DNA of 64,000 nucleotides from Chara braunii (Eukaryota > Streptophyta > Charophyceae > Charales > Characeae). The stretch spans positions 507,768 through 571,767 of the forward strand of contig BFEA01000771.1 in the NCBI GenBank assembly GCA_003427395.1, read 5' to 3'. Below the pieces are notes generated by a model. The model had not been told where the DNA came from. It searched no databases and was given only the letters and a program-made list of their open reading frames with translations. Shown piece after piece: positions 54,148 through 64,000 of the stretch (the first letter of the stretch is position 1; every line of letters begins with the position of its first letter). A program made the translations under genes and the position numbers.

Positions 54148-54415
54148 CATCACGTGGACTGATTCAAGACGACTTCAGGTTTCGATCTGGTAGTCCTCAC
54201 CATCACGTGGGATTGAAGACGACTTCAGGTTTCGATCTGGTGGTGTTCACCATCACGTGGACTGATTCAAGACGACTTCTTGTTCTGATCTGGTGAATGA
54301 ATGCTGCTGAAAGGCCATCAAGATTCATCCTGTTTGAAATGCCGTCAAGATTCAGCATTTCGTCAAGATTCGATCTGGTGGTCCCCACCATCACGTGGAC
54401 TGATTCAAGAGGACG
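54148..54415 (+). repeat. Degenerate minisatellite of about 55-60 bp
   Basis: CCATCACGTGGACTGATTCA, AGACGACTTC, TTTCGATCTGGTGGT recurs four times with an internal section of ATCAAGATTCA-like subrepeats. Confidence 0.85.
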
Positions 54416-54429
54416 TCTTTTTTGAAGTA

Positions 54430-54701
54430 TGTCATTACGATTTCCATGAGTAGCGTTGTCCATGGTTTGCATGTACATTAGTTTTCACTCCCGTATTCTT
54501 ATTCCCAGATACGTGTGGTAATGATTTTTTTTGTTTTTTTGTTTTTTTGTTTTTTGGTAATGATCTGAGTTCTCGCCGACGGGCTTTTGGTCATATTCAC
54601 TTTTCGTGACGTTGCTAGTCCGGAAGTGGATGACCTTCTTCCCAGAGCCTTTTCCTTCGTAGGCGCTGATCGAGAGAGCGAGAGACCCTCTGATTGTGTC
54701 T

Positions 54702-54732
<31 letters not shown>

Positions 54733-55350
54733 TTGAAGTTGGATCGGGTGTTTAATCTTTTGAATGCGATCAACGGAGGAGGTATGACAGTCGAGGGTGT
54801 TCTCGGCGCTGCAAGTTTCAGGAGTTGTTGGCGATGACATACTTGTAAGGAGGAGGCGGAGCTGCAGCACTCACTGGATGTCCGTTTTCATTTTAATTTT
54901 CAGTTTTTCGCTTTTTGGGTCTGCAGGCTGTGTTTTCCTTGCTGTGATCGTCTCATGAAGGAGGGCCAATTCTATCATTCGGTGCTTCAGGGGCCAATAA
55001 AAGCGAGAAAGCTATCGACGTTTTCCTTGTGCTATTCTTCGTGCGCTCCTTGAGCTTCCTTGGAGGCGGAAAAGAGGGGTGATTGATTAGCCACCTTTTT
55101 TTTTTTTTTTTTAATCTTGAAGGTCATTCCGTACTGGCCACGTGGTGATTTCTCCACGTACATTGTACCTGGTAGATTACGATTGGTTTCACGTGGAGTG
55201 ATTCGATTTCCGAGCCAGCTTCTGCCGTGAGTCCACATACATTGGACGGATATAACTACACATACATTATTTATAAATATATATATATACATATAAATAT
55301 AAAATAGATTATAATAGATTATAATAGATGTTTAATGTAACAAATTTATT
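54430..55350. other. Stretch without recognised genes
   Basis: (GA)n at 54,709-54,733, a T-run at 55,096-55,112 and an A/T-rich end (55,260-55,355). No coding region supported. Confidence 0.4.
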
Positions 55351-55357
55351 ATATATG

Positions 55358-55407
55358 TCCTCTTCTCCCTCTCTGCCTACGGTTTTCCGGGCAGCTCTGT
55401 TTGACGA
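55358..55407 (+). repeat. 50 nt hairpin module K, copy 2
   Basis: Same module as 47,379 with three differences (TTTTCCGGGCAGCTCTGTTT); followed by 23 bases of (TA)n. It forms a direct repeat with 55,706-55,755, 348 bp apart, bracketing hammerhead 2. Confidence 0.9.
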
Positions 55408-55626
55408 TATATATATATATATATATATATAGTGCCAGCGGCGTGTCTGGAGTGTATTTTTTGGCTGTGACAGACCTTTCTTTGTTTCGTGGGTGTTTTG
55501 CTGGCTTGTGATGGGGTGTGAACCGACAGTCTGTAGAGTTTTCCATCTGGTGTGGGTGAGTGATAGTCTACTTTGATTTTGGTTAAGGTNGATTATCANT
55601 TACAGTGTAATCAGTGAGGGGATTCT

Positions 55627-55686
55627 ACAGACTGTTGAGGGTTCAGCCTCCTGATGAGTCGGTGAAACTCCGACGAAACAGTTTGT
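55627..55686 (+). ncRNA. Type III hammerhead self-cleaving ribozyme
   Basis: Stem III ACAGACUG (55,627-55,634) pairs with CAGUUUGU (55,679-55,686), 8 bp with one G-U. The cleavage triplet is GUU (55,634-55,636). Stem I is GAGG/CCUC with loop GUUCAG; core CUGAUGA is at 55,651-55,657; stem II is GUCGG/CCGAC with loop UGAAACU; GAAA is at 55,675-55,678. A further outer pairing GAGGGG (55,616-55,621) with CCCCUC (55,692-55,697) extends stem III. Cores and stems I and II match hammerhead 1, while stem III differs on both strands and still pairs. Cleavage expected after 55,636. Two N at 55,590 and 55,599 do not touch it. Confidence 0.93.
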
Positions 55687-55705
55687 CACAGCCCCTCGTT
55701 TGTTG

Positions 55706-55755
55706 TCCTCTTCTCCCTCTCTGCCTACGGTTTACCGGGCAGTTCTATTTGACGA
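55706..55755 (+). repeat. 50 nt hairpin module K, copy 3
   Basis: Identical to the 47,379 copy and followed by (TA)n; it begins 19 bases after hammerhead 2. Confidence 0.92.
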
Positions 55756-55799
55756 TATATATATAGGTACATATAGTCTCTTATTATTACTCGTAGGGA

Positions 55800-56700
55800 G
55801 AAGAAGGATCTGGTGTGTTCTATTGGCATCAACGGCGGAGAAGAAAGTGGAGGGTAGATAATAAAGTTATCCTCTCTCTTTCCTCCTCAAGCGTCTTGTC
55901 ACTGGGCACGGTCACTACATAGCATACATAGAGCAGAAACGAGAGAAGCGTGGCCAGTCGCTAGACGTCCAAGGATCCCAACCTACTCTTCAGTGAACAA
56001 GCTCGCACATATCAGCGCTGGTGAATCTTCCTTGGACAAGCTCGCACATATCAGCGCTGGTGAATCTTCATTGAACAAGCGCGGACATATCAGCGGTGGT
56101 GTGTATCGGAAGACACTAAGCAGTTCCCGATGATAAAATACAGACCGTGGGTTGAGTTACACTAAGCAGCCTACGAGTTGTTGAGAGCTTGTTTGCGTCT
56201 TCAGAAAACGGTTATGTGTCTGAGTAATCAAGGGCCTGCCCGCGAATTTGGGTTATGTGTGCGTCTGGGTAAAACAGAGCTCAGGGACTTTTTTATTCTC
56301 TCGACTTTTACTAGTGAAGACCGTGGGTTGAGTGCGCAATAAGCGCGCCCTGTACGACAAAAGAGGTTGTTTTTGACCTTTTGACAAGTGCGGAAGGAGC
56401 GTATATATGTGTCCTTGGACCTGGCGACGATGTGTTCTCGTTATTACAAATTTGAAACTACGGAGAGAGTTTCTACTGAAAGAAAAAGCTTTGAAAGCAG
56501 AAGGAAAGTGACGAAAAGATTGAGCTGCTGCGTTGATTACTCCGAGGACACGAGATCGAAACCCTGCAGATAATCTTTGCAATCTTATTGCGTCGCTGAT
56601 GGTTTTTTGGTCTTGCTGCTTCCGGAGGTGTTGCTGGGCGGGTTACCTCTTTGTCTTTGTATCTGTGTATATTAGATATAGAGAGACGGAGAGAAAAGAG
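55800..56700. other. Stretch with a 39 bp tandem repeat
   Basis: ACAAGCTCGCACATATCAGC plus GCTGGTGAATCTTC is repeated three times at 55,997-56,105. CCGTGGGTTGAGT occurs at 56,145 and 56,321. No coding region supported. Confidence 0.7.
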
Positions 56701-56711
56701 AGGCAGAGGAA

Positions 56712-56715
<4 letters not shown>

Positions 56716-56785
<70 letters not shown>

Positions 56786-56850
56786 TGCTCAGGGTGTGCC
56801 TTCTTGGTGTTTCGAGTGGTGCTACTGGGTCTTATCTTTGAGTGCGTATA

Positions 56851-56934
<84 letters not shown>
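56716..56934. repeat. (GA)n, (GT)n-(GA)n microsatellites
   Basis: GA runs at 56,716-56,782 and 56,871-56,934, with GT at 56,851-56,870. The long Arg-Glu frames across them are artefacts. Confidence 0.95.
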
Positions 56935-56937
<3 letters not shown>

Positions 56938-56999
56938 TAATGGTCTCTCAAGGAGAGAGATGTGTGGTGATGTGGGTTCGTAACGAGGACGGTGTTTGT

Positions 57000-57242
57000 C
57001 TTCAGAGGCATAATGTCAAAGGCATACTTTTTGACCACTTCAAAAAAAACAGAAAAAAAAAAACAGACGGAAACTGTTTTGGAACATGGGAAAATATTCT
57101 ATTGCGCTTTCACTTTTCTCACGGTTTTGCCATTCTTTCCTCAAGTACAATGTTTGCCATTCGTTTTTGTGTATTTATTTGTTTATTTATTTATTTTTGA
57201 ACTTGTGTGCCATTCTTTCCTCAAGTACACTGACTGCATGGG

Positions 57243-57274
<32 letters not shown>

Positions 57275-57720
57275 AATGGGCATTCTGTCAGGTACTCATG
57301 GGATGCTATTCTTTATTTTTCGTATTTCTTTTCTACTTGTTTACTATTTCGGGAAAGTTTGCCAAACTACCTTTTAAAAAGTTTACCTGACTGCTAAAAA
57401 ATACCCACAAACGACGGGGGTAGAGCGGAGCACCCCTCCGAAATTTCAAAAGTTTGTGAAAGGCCATTTCGGACTCAAATGTTTGCGTTATACCCCTGTA
57501 AGGGGGTTGCCAAGTTTGATCTATCGCCCTGTCAGGGGCAGAATGCAAACTTGCGCAACGCCCTCACCGGGGTAGGCGGCAACGAATCAATTCCGAAAGG
57601 GTATTTCTACTATTACAATTTCACAAACTTTTGCAATTTGTTTCCACCCTCATCTCTTGGGGCTATTTCAGCATATGCGTGAAATTTCAGGGTTATTTGG
57701 CAAAAATGTCCTCCTTTCTT
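57000..57720. other. Stretch without recognised genes
   Basis: TGCCATTCTTTCCTCAAGTAC is repeated (57,127 and 57,208), followed by a T-run (57,245-57,273). A section with CCCCTGTAAGGGGG, CCCTGTCAGGGGCAG and CCTCACCGGGGTAGGC (57,480-57,580) has small hairpins. No gene seen. Confidence 0.45.
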
Positions 57721-57731
57721 AAGTGATATAT

Positions 57732-57758
57732 ATACCGGGCAGTTCTATTTGTGACGAT
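57732..57758 (+). repeat. Hairpin module K, truncated copy
   Basis: TACCGGGCAGTTCTATTTG then TGACGATATA, right half only, again between TA repeats. Confidence 0.75.
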
Positions 57759-57789
57759 ATATAGGAAACTACACGGGAGTTACCAAAAT

Positions 57790-57938
57790 GAGTTATAATT
57801 GCACTACTATGGGCCAAGATACAGTTTCGAATTGCAGTTCGGGCAATGTATACAACCCAGCTTTCGGACCAGGTACTAGGGTGCCCGAAGTGCAATTGCA
57901 AACTGTATCTTGCCCCATATGTAGTGCAATTATAACTC
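57790..57938. mobile_element. Foldback family H, intact, 149 bp
   Basis: GAGTTATAATTGCACTACTA, TGGGCCAAGATACAGTTT, CAGTTCGGGCA on the left is mirrored by TGCCCGAAGTGCAATTGC, AAACTGTATCTTGCCCCATA, GTAGTGCAATTATAACTC on the right. Confidence 0.9.
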
Positions 57939-58079
57939 CTTTTTTGTTTTTGTTTTTTCGGTTAACAAACTCCTTTTTGTGACTCTAGTGAAGTCACCCC
58001 ATAATACTATTTTTATAAGTGGTATAATTCCTAGTCAGCCTTTTCGTGCATCGTATTTGGTCCATCCATACCTGCCTGT

Positions 58080-59150
58080 TTTTTTTTTTCCTTCAGTTCA
58101 ATCATCGGAGACAGGCGACTACCAGGCAGGCTATAAGAGAGCCTGCTCGGTTGGGGCCTGCGCAGTTCGATGGCCACCAATCTATTTGTGGGGAGCGTCA
58201 CCTGTTGGAAACCGGGTCCAAAATCCCCATAGTTCAAAGAACACAACTCACTAAGGTGCTCATCCACAGAGTAGACTCAAACGACCTCTTCACCCCATGG
58301 GCGCTAGTACTATCTTGAACTCCTGGGCTACGAGTCCCTCGAACCAGATAGTCTAAATGATACCTGAGGAGCCAGCAAGAACCTATCCCAAGTATATCCC
58401 AAGATCTAAAAGAGCCGAAAAACGACTGAGTTGTACTGTCCAATTGACCGATTATGAACTCTGCCAAGTCACGGAGCCCTGGGGCCCATCAGCCATGGCT
58501 CGATGCTAATGCCTGCGGCCTTGGTGCCTTGGTCTTGATCATCGCTGTCCCCATGTTCTGAACAAACCATCTCTCCCAGCTCTTTTGTTCAAAGCTTTTC
58601 TAGATCTCCTCCAGTCCACCCAAATCAGCGAGCGAATACCATCCAGAACCATGTTCATGATACTGAGATCCGAGTAGAACCTGGAACGGAATACCCTTTC
58701 GTTCCTGATTTTCCATATAACTTGCATGATGGCCGCTCTGCATGGTCGGGCCACGTACACCCAGCCCTTGCCGACTGACTTCCTCCGCATTATGCAAGAT
58801 ACCCTCCACCACAAAACACTCCACCCACTGGATCTTAAGCTCTACGTTCTTCTGCCATAGCTTAGCCCACCATACCCAGATCCTTTTGGACTCAATGCAG
58901 CGCCACCATAAGTGCGTGGCTGACTCCGATTTTTGGCATCTTCGACAGGTAATATCCAGCCGTAATCTGTTGAGTGTTAACCATTTAGCTGTGGGCACTG
59001 AAGCCAAGCCAGACTTCTCAGCCTGGCGGGGGCACAATTCTATGAGACTGAAGCCAAGCCAGACTTCTCAGCTCGGCGGATGGAATCTGCTTCAGCTTCA
59101 GATTGTGCCACAATTTCCTAAGTGTGGCGGAATTGATTCTCCCATTTAGG
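58080..59150 (-). pseudogene. LINE ORF2 3' end with zf-RVT domain and 3' UTR
   Basis: On the minus strand from 59,150: SGLASVPTAKWLTLNRLRLD, then ITCRRCQKSESATHLWWRCI, the zinc-binding pattern C-x2-C-x6-H-x3-C of plant LINE reverse transcriptases, followed by WWAKLWQKN. After stops and shifts comes a tail at 58,814-58,539 and 58,467-58,234. Motif F in reverse complement (58,233-58,165) and a T-run on + (58,078-58,090) mark the 3' UTR and poly(A). A 41 bp direct repeat (ACTGAAGCCAAGCCAGACTT context) lies at 58,998 and 59,046. RT is absent, so 5' truncated. Confidence 0.78.
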
Positions 59151-59389
59151 GAAGACCTCTCTGCAGACTCCATCTGCCAACGATTACAGACCCCTAGTGT
59201 TGGGGACCATGACTCTTCGCCTGCACTCTATATCCTACTGCAGGCCGGTGATCCAAGAGCCCGACCTGTTTGGCGGGTTCAAGCAAAGACCAGCCAGCCC
59301 CAATGAAGCGGGAAAGCCTGTTGTAATGTGTCAACTGTTTGCGTACCCAGAGGACAAAAGGTTAGAACCTGGTCCTTATTTCCTACCAC

Positions 59390-59640
59390 ACACACACACA
59401 CACACACACAACCCGTCCCCCCCTTCCCCCTCCCCCTCCTCCTCCCACACACACACACAACACACACACCCGTGATGGCTGAAAGAGCCTGCTACCAATA
59501 CCGAACGGGGGAGCAAGCCAACTATCTCAGTTGGTTCGCACCAAAAGTCTCACACGTGGTGAGGTGGATTAAACCCACGACGTCCTACAAAATGTCACTT
59601 GCGTGCCTAACCAACTGAGCTAGGCCGCTTGCTCAGCCTG
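59390..59640 (-). mobile_element. tRNA-derived SINE candidate
   Basis: On the minus strand: GCGGCCTAGCTCAGTTGGTT gives a pol III A box (59,622-59,611) and GGTTTAATCC a B box (59,575-59,566), 47 bases apart as in tRNAs. The body continues with GAACCAACTGAGATAGTTGG and ends in (TG)n at 59,463-59,390, a typical SINE tail. A clean anticodon arm is not visible, so this is not a tRNA gene. Confidence 0.55.
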
Positions 59641-59690
59641 CCCCTCTTAACGAGTACACTATTCCGTACTTTGCCTAACGAACACGCAGA

Positions 59691-59743
59691 CTACCGTCTT
59701 CTGGCGAACATGGGGGTGCGTTGTGTTCGGGGGAAGACGGTAG
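59691..59743. mobile_element. Foldback family A2, internally deleted (53 bp)
   Basis: CTACCGTCTTCTGGCGAAC and GTTCGGGGGAAGACGGTAG are inverted ends with almost no spacer. Confidence 0.8.
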
Positions 59744-59998
59744 TACTTCCGAACGTCGAACGTAGCCTCACACATGCATGTGCCCCATTGTGTCCCAACA
59801 ACTTCCTGGGAGGAATCTGCCGGTAGCAATCGCTGGCAGAAATTCATGAAGTCCAATGAACATATATGCACTGTGGACTCAGTATACTGTGCCTGTAGCA
59901 ATGGCTGGTGGCTGGCTGCATGCAAGCGCGGACCACGAGTTCACGCGAACCCAACTCACACCCCTGTGGGCTGAAGAAAACCCCACTCGTACTGACCA

Positions 59999-60171
59999 GG
60001 GCTGAGGTCCCACTAGCAAAAAGGATAGGATCGAGCTCCTGAATCTGGATGTGTTTTATGCAGAGATGCAGAAAAGCAGTTCAATCTCGATTTCCTGCAT
60101 ATGTCCATAACCTCGTCCAGATTCAGGCATTCGATGCGATACTCTTTGCTATGCGAGTGGGACCACGGCCC
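59999..60171. mobile_element. MITE family C
   Basis: GGGCTGAGGTCCCACTAGCA and GCGAGTGGGACCACGGCCC are inverted; inner CTGAATCTGGATGTGTTTTA and CTCGTCCAGATTCAGGCATT arms. A CAG direct repeat (59,997-59,999 and 60,171-60,173) is possible if the element starts one base later. Confidence 0.88.
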
Positions 60172-60640
60172 AGAGGTGAGCCCCACGGTAGGTAGGCCGC
60201 TTGCTAGGTGATGAGAATTTTGGTGGACTGGAGTTATTTCACAGTTTGGCGTCGTCGGCGTGGCAGTGCTCGATCTGTGCCAGGACGTGTAATTGTCACG
60301 TTCCGACAGGGGCAATCGTGCAAGAACGCAAATTCGAACAGGGATACATGCAATACTTCAGCTGTTCGCCGATTTTACCCTTCCTGCAGCCCCTTCTTTT
60401 TTTTCTTTTTTTTTCTTATTTATATGAACGGCTGTGACGCCCAACCTCACGCCCAGCGCAACTTCCTGATCGGAGTGGAGTGTGGGCCTGGAAGTGCGAA
60501 AAGGGGTGTGCGAAGGATTTATGGGGGAAGTGGGGGAGTCTTAAGGATATGAATGCAATTAGGCGAGCGAGGGGTGCGCACGCAAGGGTCTCACAGTCCC
60601 AAGGAACCGGGACACTGTGGACGCTGGGTTACGGGAAAAT

Positions 60641-61078
60641 TCATTCGTGGTGGAGGTGGTCCTGGAAGTTAGGCCGTCGGGGGCTGCGACGTGGCGCAGC
60701 CCGCCGCGTATTTGGGTTGGGCCTTCGGAATTCCGGAGTGCTCGGCGCGCCGCTGCGTCGGCAGTTCACGCAAAACGTATTGGGCCAATAGGGGGCTATG
60801 GCCGGCCACGGAAAGGCACTGAGTTGATGATATGGGAGGAGGCGGAAAGGATGAAAACTGGTGGTGATCTCAACGAATCCTGGGTGGGTGAAGTAGTAGG
60901 TGTGGTCGGGGAAAGGGAAATCGGAGCACCGAGGGTCGCTAGTGGTGGCACAGCGGAATTCCCGCGGACATAGCCGATTCTCCGTGTGACAGGGGTATCG
61001 TGTCCTTATGAGCTCATTTATTATAGGGGTGAAATAGTCCGGGTCATAGGATGAGTCTGAGCCCCAAGATCGCGTCAT
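60641..61078 (-). CDS. Divergent relative of the gypsy 5' ORF, CxxCRR protein (copy 3)
   Basis: A 145-codon frame on the minus strand. It shares with the 5,750 and 20,636 ORFs the RCSDF patch, then FRLLPYHQLSAFPW and PYWPNTFCVNCRRSG, aligned without gaps to the PHWPDTLCSDCRR block. The N-terminal 50 residues and the Pro/Arg-rich C-terminus differ. The codons stay open despite strong amino-acid divergence, which suggests past selection. No other gypsy domain is near it. Function unknown. Confidence 0.55.
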   Translation of the reverse strand: MTRSWGSDSSYDPDYFTPIINELIRTRYPCHTENRLCPREFRCATTSDPRCSDFPFPDHTYYFTHPGFVEITTSFHPFRLLPYHQLSAFPWPAIAPYWPNTFCVNCRRSGAPSTPEFRRPNPNTRRAAPRRSPRRPNFQDHLHHE

Positions 61079-61084
61079 GGTGTC

Positions 61085-63040
61085 ATCATCGGTGGGATAG
61101 CGCGGGTCGGGATATCGTCACCGCGCATGAGCACGTGTCGGATGGGCGAACTTAGTTGCGCCTCGGCGTGCCTGTGCGGGATGGTGGTTCCGCCGCGAGT
61201 CCTGCATGGGCGGGCGAATCGATGCACGGGAATGCGTGTAAGGGCGCGACTCGGATCGAGTTTACACGTGTTCTCGCGCGGCGTTCACGGGGCCAGATTT
61301 CGGATCGTCGATTATGCAAGATGCAATCATAACACAATCCCCCTCATGAGATAAGCAGAACGAGAACAAACCCACTATCGGGACCAGATTCCTATCCCAT
61401 CTACAGTGACATCAGGCGCAGGCAAAGGTTCGACATAGACAAAACACAAGGACAGGGATTCTCAGCAAAAAGATAGACAAGCAGTCCCCTCATCCGTACA
61501 TTTGACAATCATACACATAATGCAAGCAAAAACGGACATCGCGAAGACAAATCTGAGCAAAAGTCCAAGCCCAGATTTCAGAAAGCCGAAACGAAAAATA
61601 AGAACGGGCAAAACCGCCCGGAGCCGCAATCAAAATGTATGTACACAGATGAAGAGGGGGAAGAGACAATGAAACGGCAAATCCGCGTCCATCGACCTCA
61701 ACTCTCTTCTTCTCTCTCTCCCTCCGATGCGGACAGTCCGTCGTCGCCCACCAATCCACGAAGTTGTCACCCCGCTTGATCCTCCCGCACCCGTCGGATT
61801 CGCCCGTGCCCACAGTCCGTCATGGCCCACGTCAATCCCGCTCGTTCGGCACCAGCCCGTCGGGTCGCCCAACTACTGCTCTACTCACCTCTTACTTCGC
61901 TCGTGTGCCGACCCTTCCTGATCGCGCAACCCCGAGCTTCCAACAACGGGTTAAGAGAACTGACTAATCGCGCATCCGAAATTTATAGTGTGAATCCATG
62001 CGCGAAGAACACGGATTTACCAGGACTTAGAGTGAAGATTAGAGAGGGAGCGCCTGCGTTGTACATGGTCGGGCCGCGGCGTGGGGGACGTAACCCTTCT
62101 CCACCCATCGATCCAAGCATGCAAGCCGCAGCCCATGAAAATTTCAGCAAAAGAAAGAGAGGGAGGGCGGGAGAGATGAAGTGCAAGAAGAAAGATGCAT
62201 TTACAATGGTGCCCGCCCAAAATTACAGTTACACACACGATTAAGGGCGCCCATTAATCCGAGTACCGTTGCAGCCGCATGAAGAAGCGCGTTGTCGGCA
62301 CCATTACCCTTAAAAGGGTAATTGTGCGTGTTTTTTGCACCTCGCAGAAAGGGCACCCTTGATGATATTTGAGAGAGTGACGTGCCTTAGGCTCGACCAC
62401 GACTGACTCTTGGAAGTCAGGAAGTGGCGGGGGCACGCTTGAATGAGTCAGAGGGTGTGTGTGTGGGCGTGCACTTTGCGGGCACGCGTTAGTTAGATGC
62501 TTGACTAGTGTGAACGAACGAACCGGTCGGCAGTGTAGGCCGGGAAAAAGTCAGAGTTTGGATAAAGTTTGCGTAGGACCTCGGGCGTGTTGACGGAGTC
62601 GCGACCAGCGCAGAAGTTAATCGTTGAAGCTACGGCTAGAGGGGGATTCTCATTGACTTACTGAAAAACCGACATTTTTTTTTTTTGTGTGAGGGCCGCA
62701 CCGCGTGGGGTATGCAGGGCACAAAGGTTGACGGCGTCGAAATTGCCAATGAGATTTAGCAGAGAGGACATGAGTAAAGGCCGTTTTTTTTTTCCCCGGC
62801 TTAGAGACGACAAAAGAGCGGCCTTTTTCAAGGAAGAAGGTGAGGGAGCTTACCTGTTGGCCGCGGCGTCGCGGGCTGCGTATGCGATGTGTCGGCAAAG
62901 AGCCGGCCCCAAGCAGCGAAAGCGTGACATTGCAGGGCTTGGGCTTGAGTAGTAAGCCAAGCAGCGGCCTTGGTGCAATTTGGCAGGCCCGGGCAGCCTG
63001 CAGGTACTATTGATATGCAGTTTCGCGCCTGCTGTAACCA
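61085..63040. other. Stretch without recognised genes
   Basis: Frames at 61,490-61,872 (-), 61,727-62,244 (+), 62,254-62,436 (-) and 62,689-62,952 (+) lack domains and several overlap on both strands. No structured repeats beyond short T-runs (62,677). Confidence 0.4.
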
Positions 63041-63043
63041 GAC

Positions 63044-63304
63044 TTGGGCTTAGCCCTATTGGTTACATCATTGGACTTTCAACTTGAAGATCCTGGGATT
63101 GAGGCCAGCACGCTGCAGCAGAGAAGCGGAGGAGCGCTACGAAGTTAAACGGAGGGGTCGAGCGTCCCGTGAGACTATCCCCCTTGGTTTTGCGGGAAGT
63201 TTCAAACGCGGGCCGGTGAGGTGGGGCCGAGGGACGAGTCCCCACGGTTCCCCTCCCCCTACTTCGATTTTTTTTTCCTAATTAAAAAAAAAAAAGAAAA
63301 AAAA
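63044..63304 (+). mobile_element. tRNA-derived SINE candidate with poly(A) tail
   Basis: TTAGCCCTATTGG resembles a pol III A box (63,051-63,062, one mismatch) and GATTGAGGC a B box (63,097-63,105), 46 bases apart. Between them a TTCAAC-TTGAA hairpin sits where the anticodon arm would be. The body ends in an A-rich tail at 63,284-63,304. No target duplication confirmed. Confidence 0.45.
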
Positions 63305-64000
63305 GTGGCGTCATCTGACTGGGTAAAAGATGAGTTCAGTACTACGGTGTTGAGGGCTTGAGGCTGCTGTTGGCCAGGGATCCCAATTGCAGAGGTTGCG
63401 GCATACCCGGAGTTGTTCCTACGTAACCGAGCACTGGTGTTGTGCTCTCGTGCGTTGTAGTTGGGCACTTCGGCGTGCCGTGAATATTGCCACAGCTAAA
63501 CCCCGCGGGCAGCAGACTACCGTGGTTAACTCCCAGTCAGGTTGCCACGGATGCTGTTGGGCGCTGAGTTGTCATGCACTAGATCTCATGTGCACTATGA
63601 GACTAACCGGGCCTGATGTACCATTGCAGGTGCTACCACTATACCATCAGCCACTGCTACTACGATGCCATGAAGAGGCGGCTGATAATTGCTAACAGCT
63701 GAGGATACGGGCTGCTGCATCAACGGCTGCCACCACTATTAACAGGGTGGTTTCTGCTGCCTTCTTTTCAAGACATGGTGGATCCCTCTCCTCGGTACTG
63801 CTGCTACCATTACCAAGCGGTGGTTGGGTAATGGTGGTACGGGGAGGGGGATAAGTGACCAGGGGTCGACCGTTGGATTGCTGTAGAAGGAAAGTAAGAC
63901 CGTGGCAGCTACCGCATGAGTGTCGCAGGTCCGTGTCACCAGCCACCTGTTGCTGACTGACAGAGTGCCTCGGCCTGCTACAGGTTACATTGAAGATACC
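63305..64000. other. Stretch without recognised genes
   Basis: Trinucleotide-rich (GCTGCTG-like) sequence; frames overlap on both strands and show no domain. Confidence 0.4.

Noticed and set aside
59560-59630. Functional tRNA gene
   Set aside because: A and B boxes are present but no anticodon arm or acceptor pairing could be drawn; a SINE fits better.

Overview
The window looks like nuclear DNA from a repeat-rich streptophyte (land plant or charophyte alga). The main evidence is one convincing host gene, an expansin at 44,496-50,321 (+). Its two introns sit at the positions usual for plant expansins (just before the GGxCGFG motif and just after the WRR of the HFD domain). I cannot name the species; a charophyte such as Chara is a guess from the large, repeat-filled introns. 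There are assembly gaps: 254 N at 36,197-36,450 and single N at 49,273, 50,398, 55,590 and 55,599.

Layout. 0.06-4.4 kb: a microsatellite, two elements with terminal inverted repeats (TIR), a type III hammerhead ribozyme on the minus strand, and small tandem repeats. 4.5-5.7 kb: a fragment of a dispersed retroelement. 5.75-18.8 kb: degenerate Ty3/gypsy LTR retrotransposon sequence. Copy A (+) runs from a 5' ORF through gag, zinc knuckle, protease, RT, RNase H and a PHD-like zinc finger to a cut integrase. A protease-RT block follows in reverse orientation (12.6-14.85 kb). Copy B (+) then carries the RNase H end, the PHD-like finger, an integrase with its D, D and E residues, a GPY module and downstream ORFs of unknown function. 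20.6-22.2 kb: a second copy of the 5' ORF with tandem duplications. 22.2-29.2 kb: LINE fragments, a long dispersed retroelement, foldback elements and a 182 bp palindrome.

29.5-43.3 kb is dense with short TIR/foldback elements of several families. Many have intact 3 bp target-site duplications (TSD), and some are nested in each other. 44.5-50.3 kb is the expansin, whose introns contain members of the same families. 50.5-57 kb has no recognised gene; it holds (GA)n tracts, minisatellites, a second hammerhead ribozyme at 55.6 kb and a recurrent 50 nt hairpin module embedded in (TA)n. 57-64 kb has a foldback element, the 3' end of a LINE with its zinc-binding domain, two tRNA-derived SINE candidates and a third, divergent copy of the gypsy 5' ORF.

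The strongest observations are: two hammerhead ribozymes with the same core but different, compensating stem III sequences; a group of TIR elements unified by GGG termini and 3 bp TSDs; a PHD-like finger between RNase H and integrase in both gypsy copies; and a conserved CxxCRR protein of unknown function, upstream of gag in one copy. Most other open frames in the window overlap repeats on both strands and look like chance ORFs.
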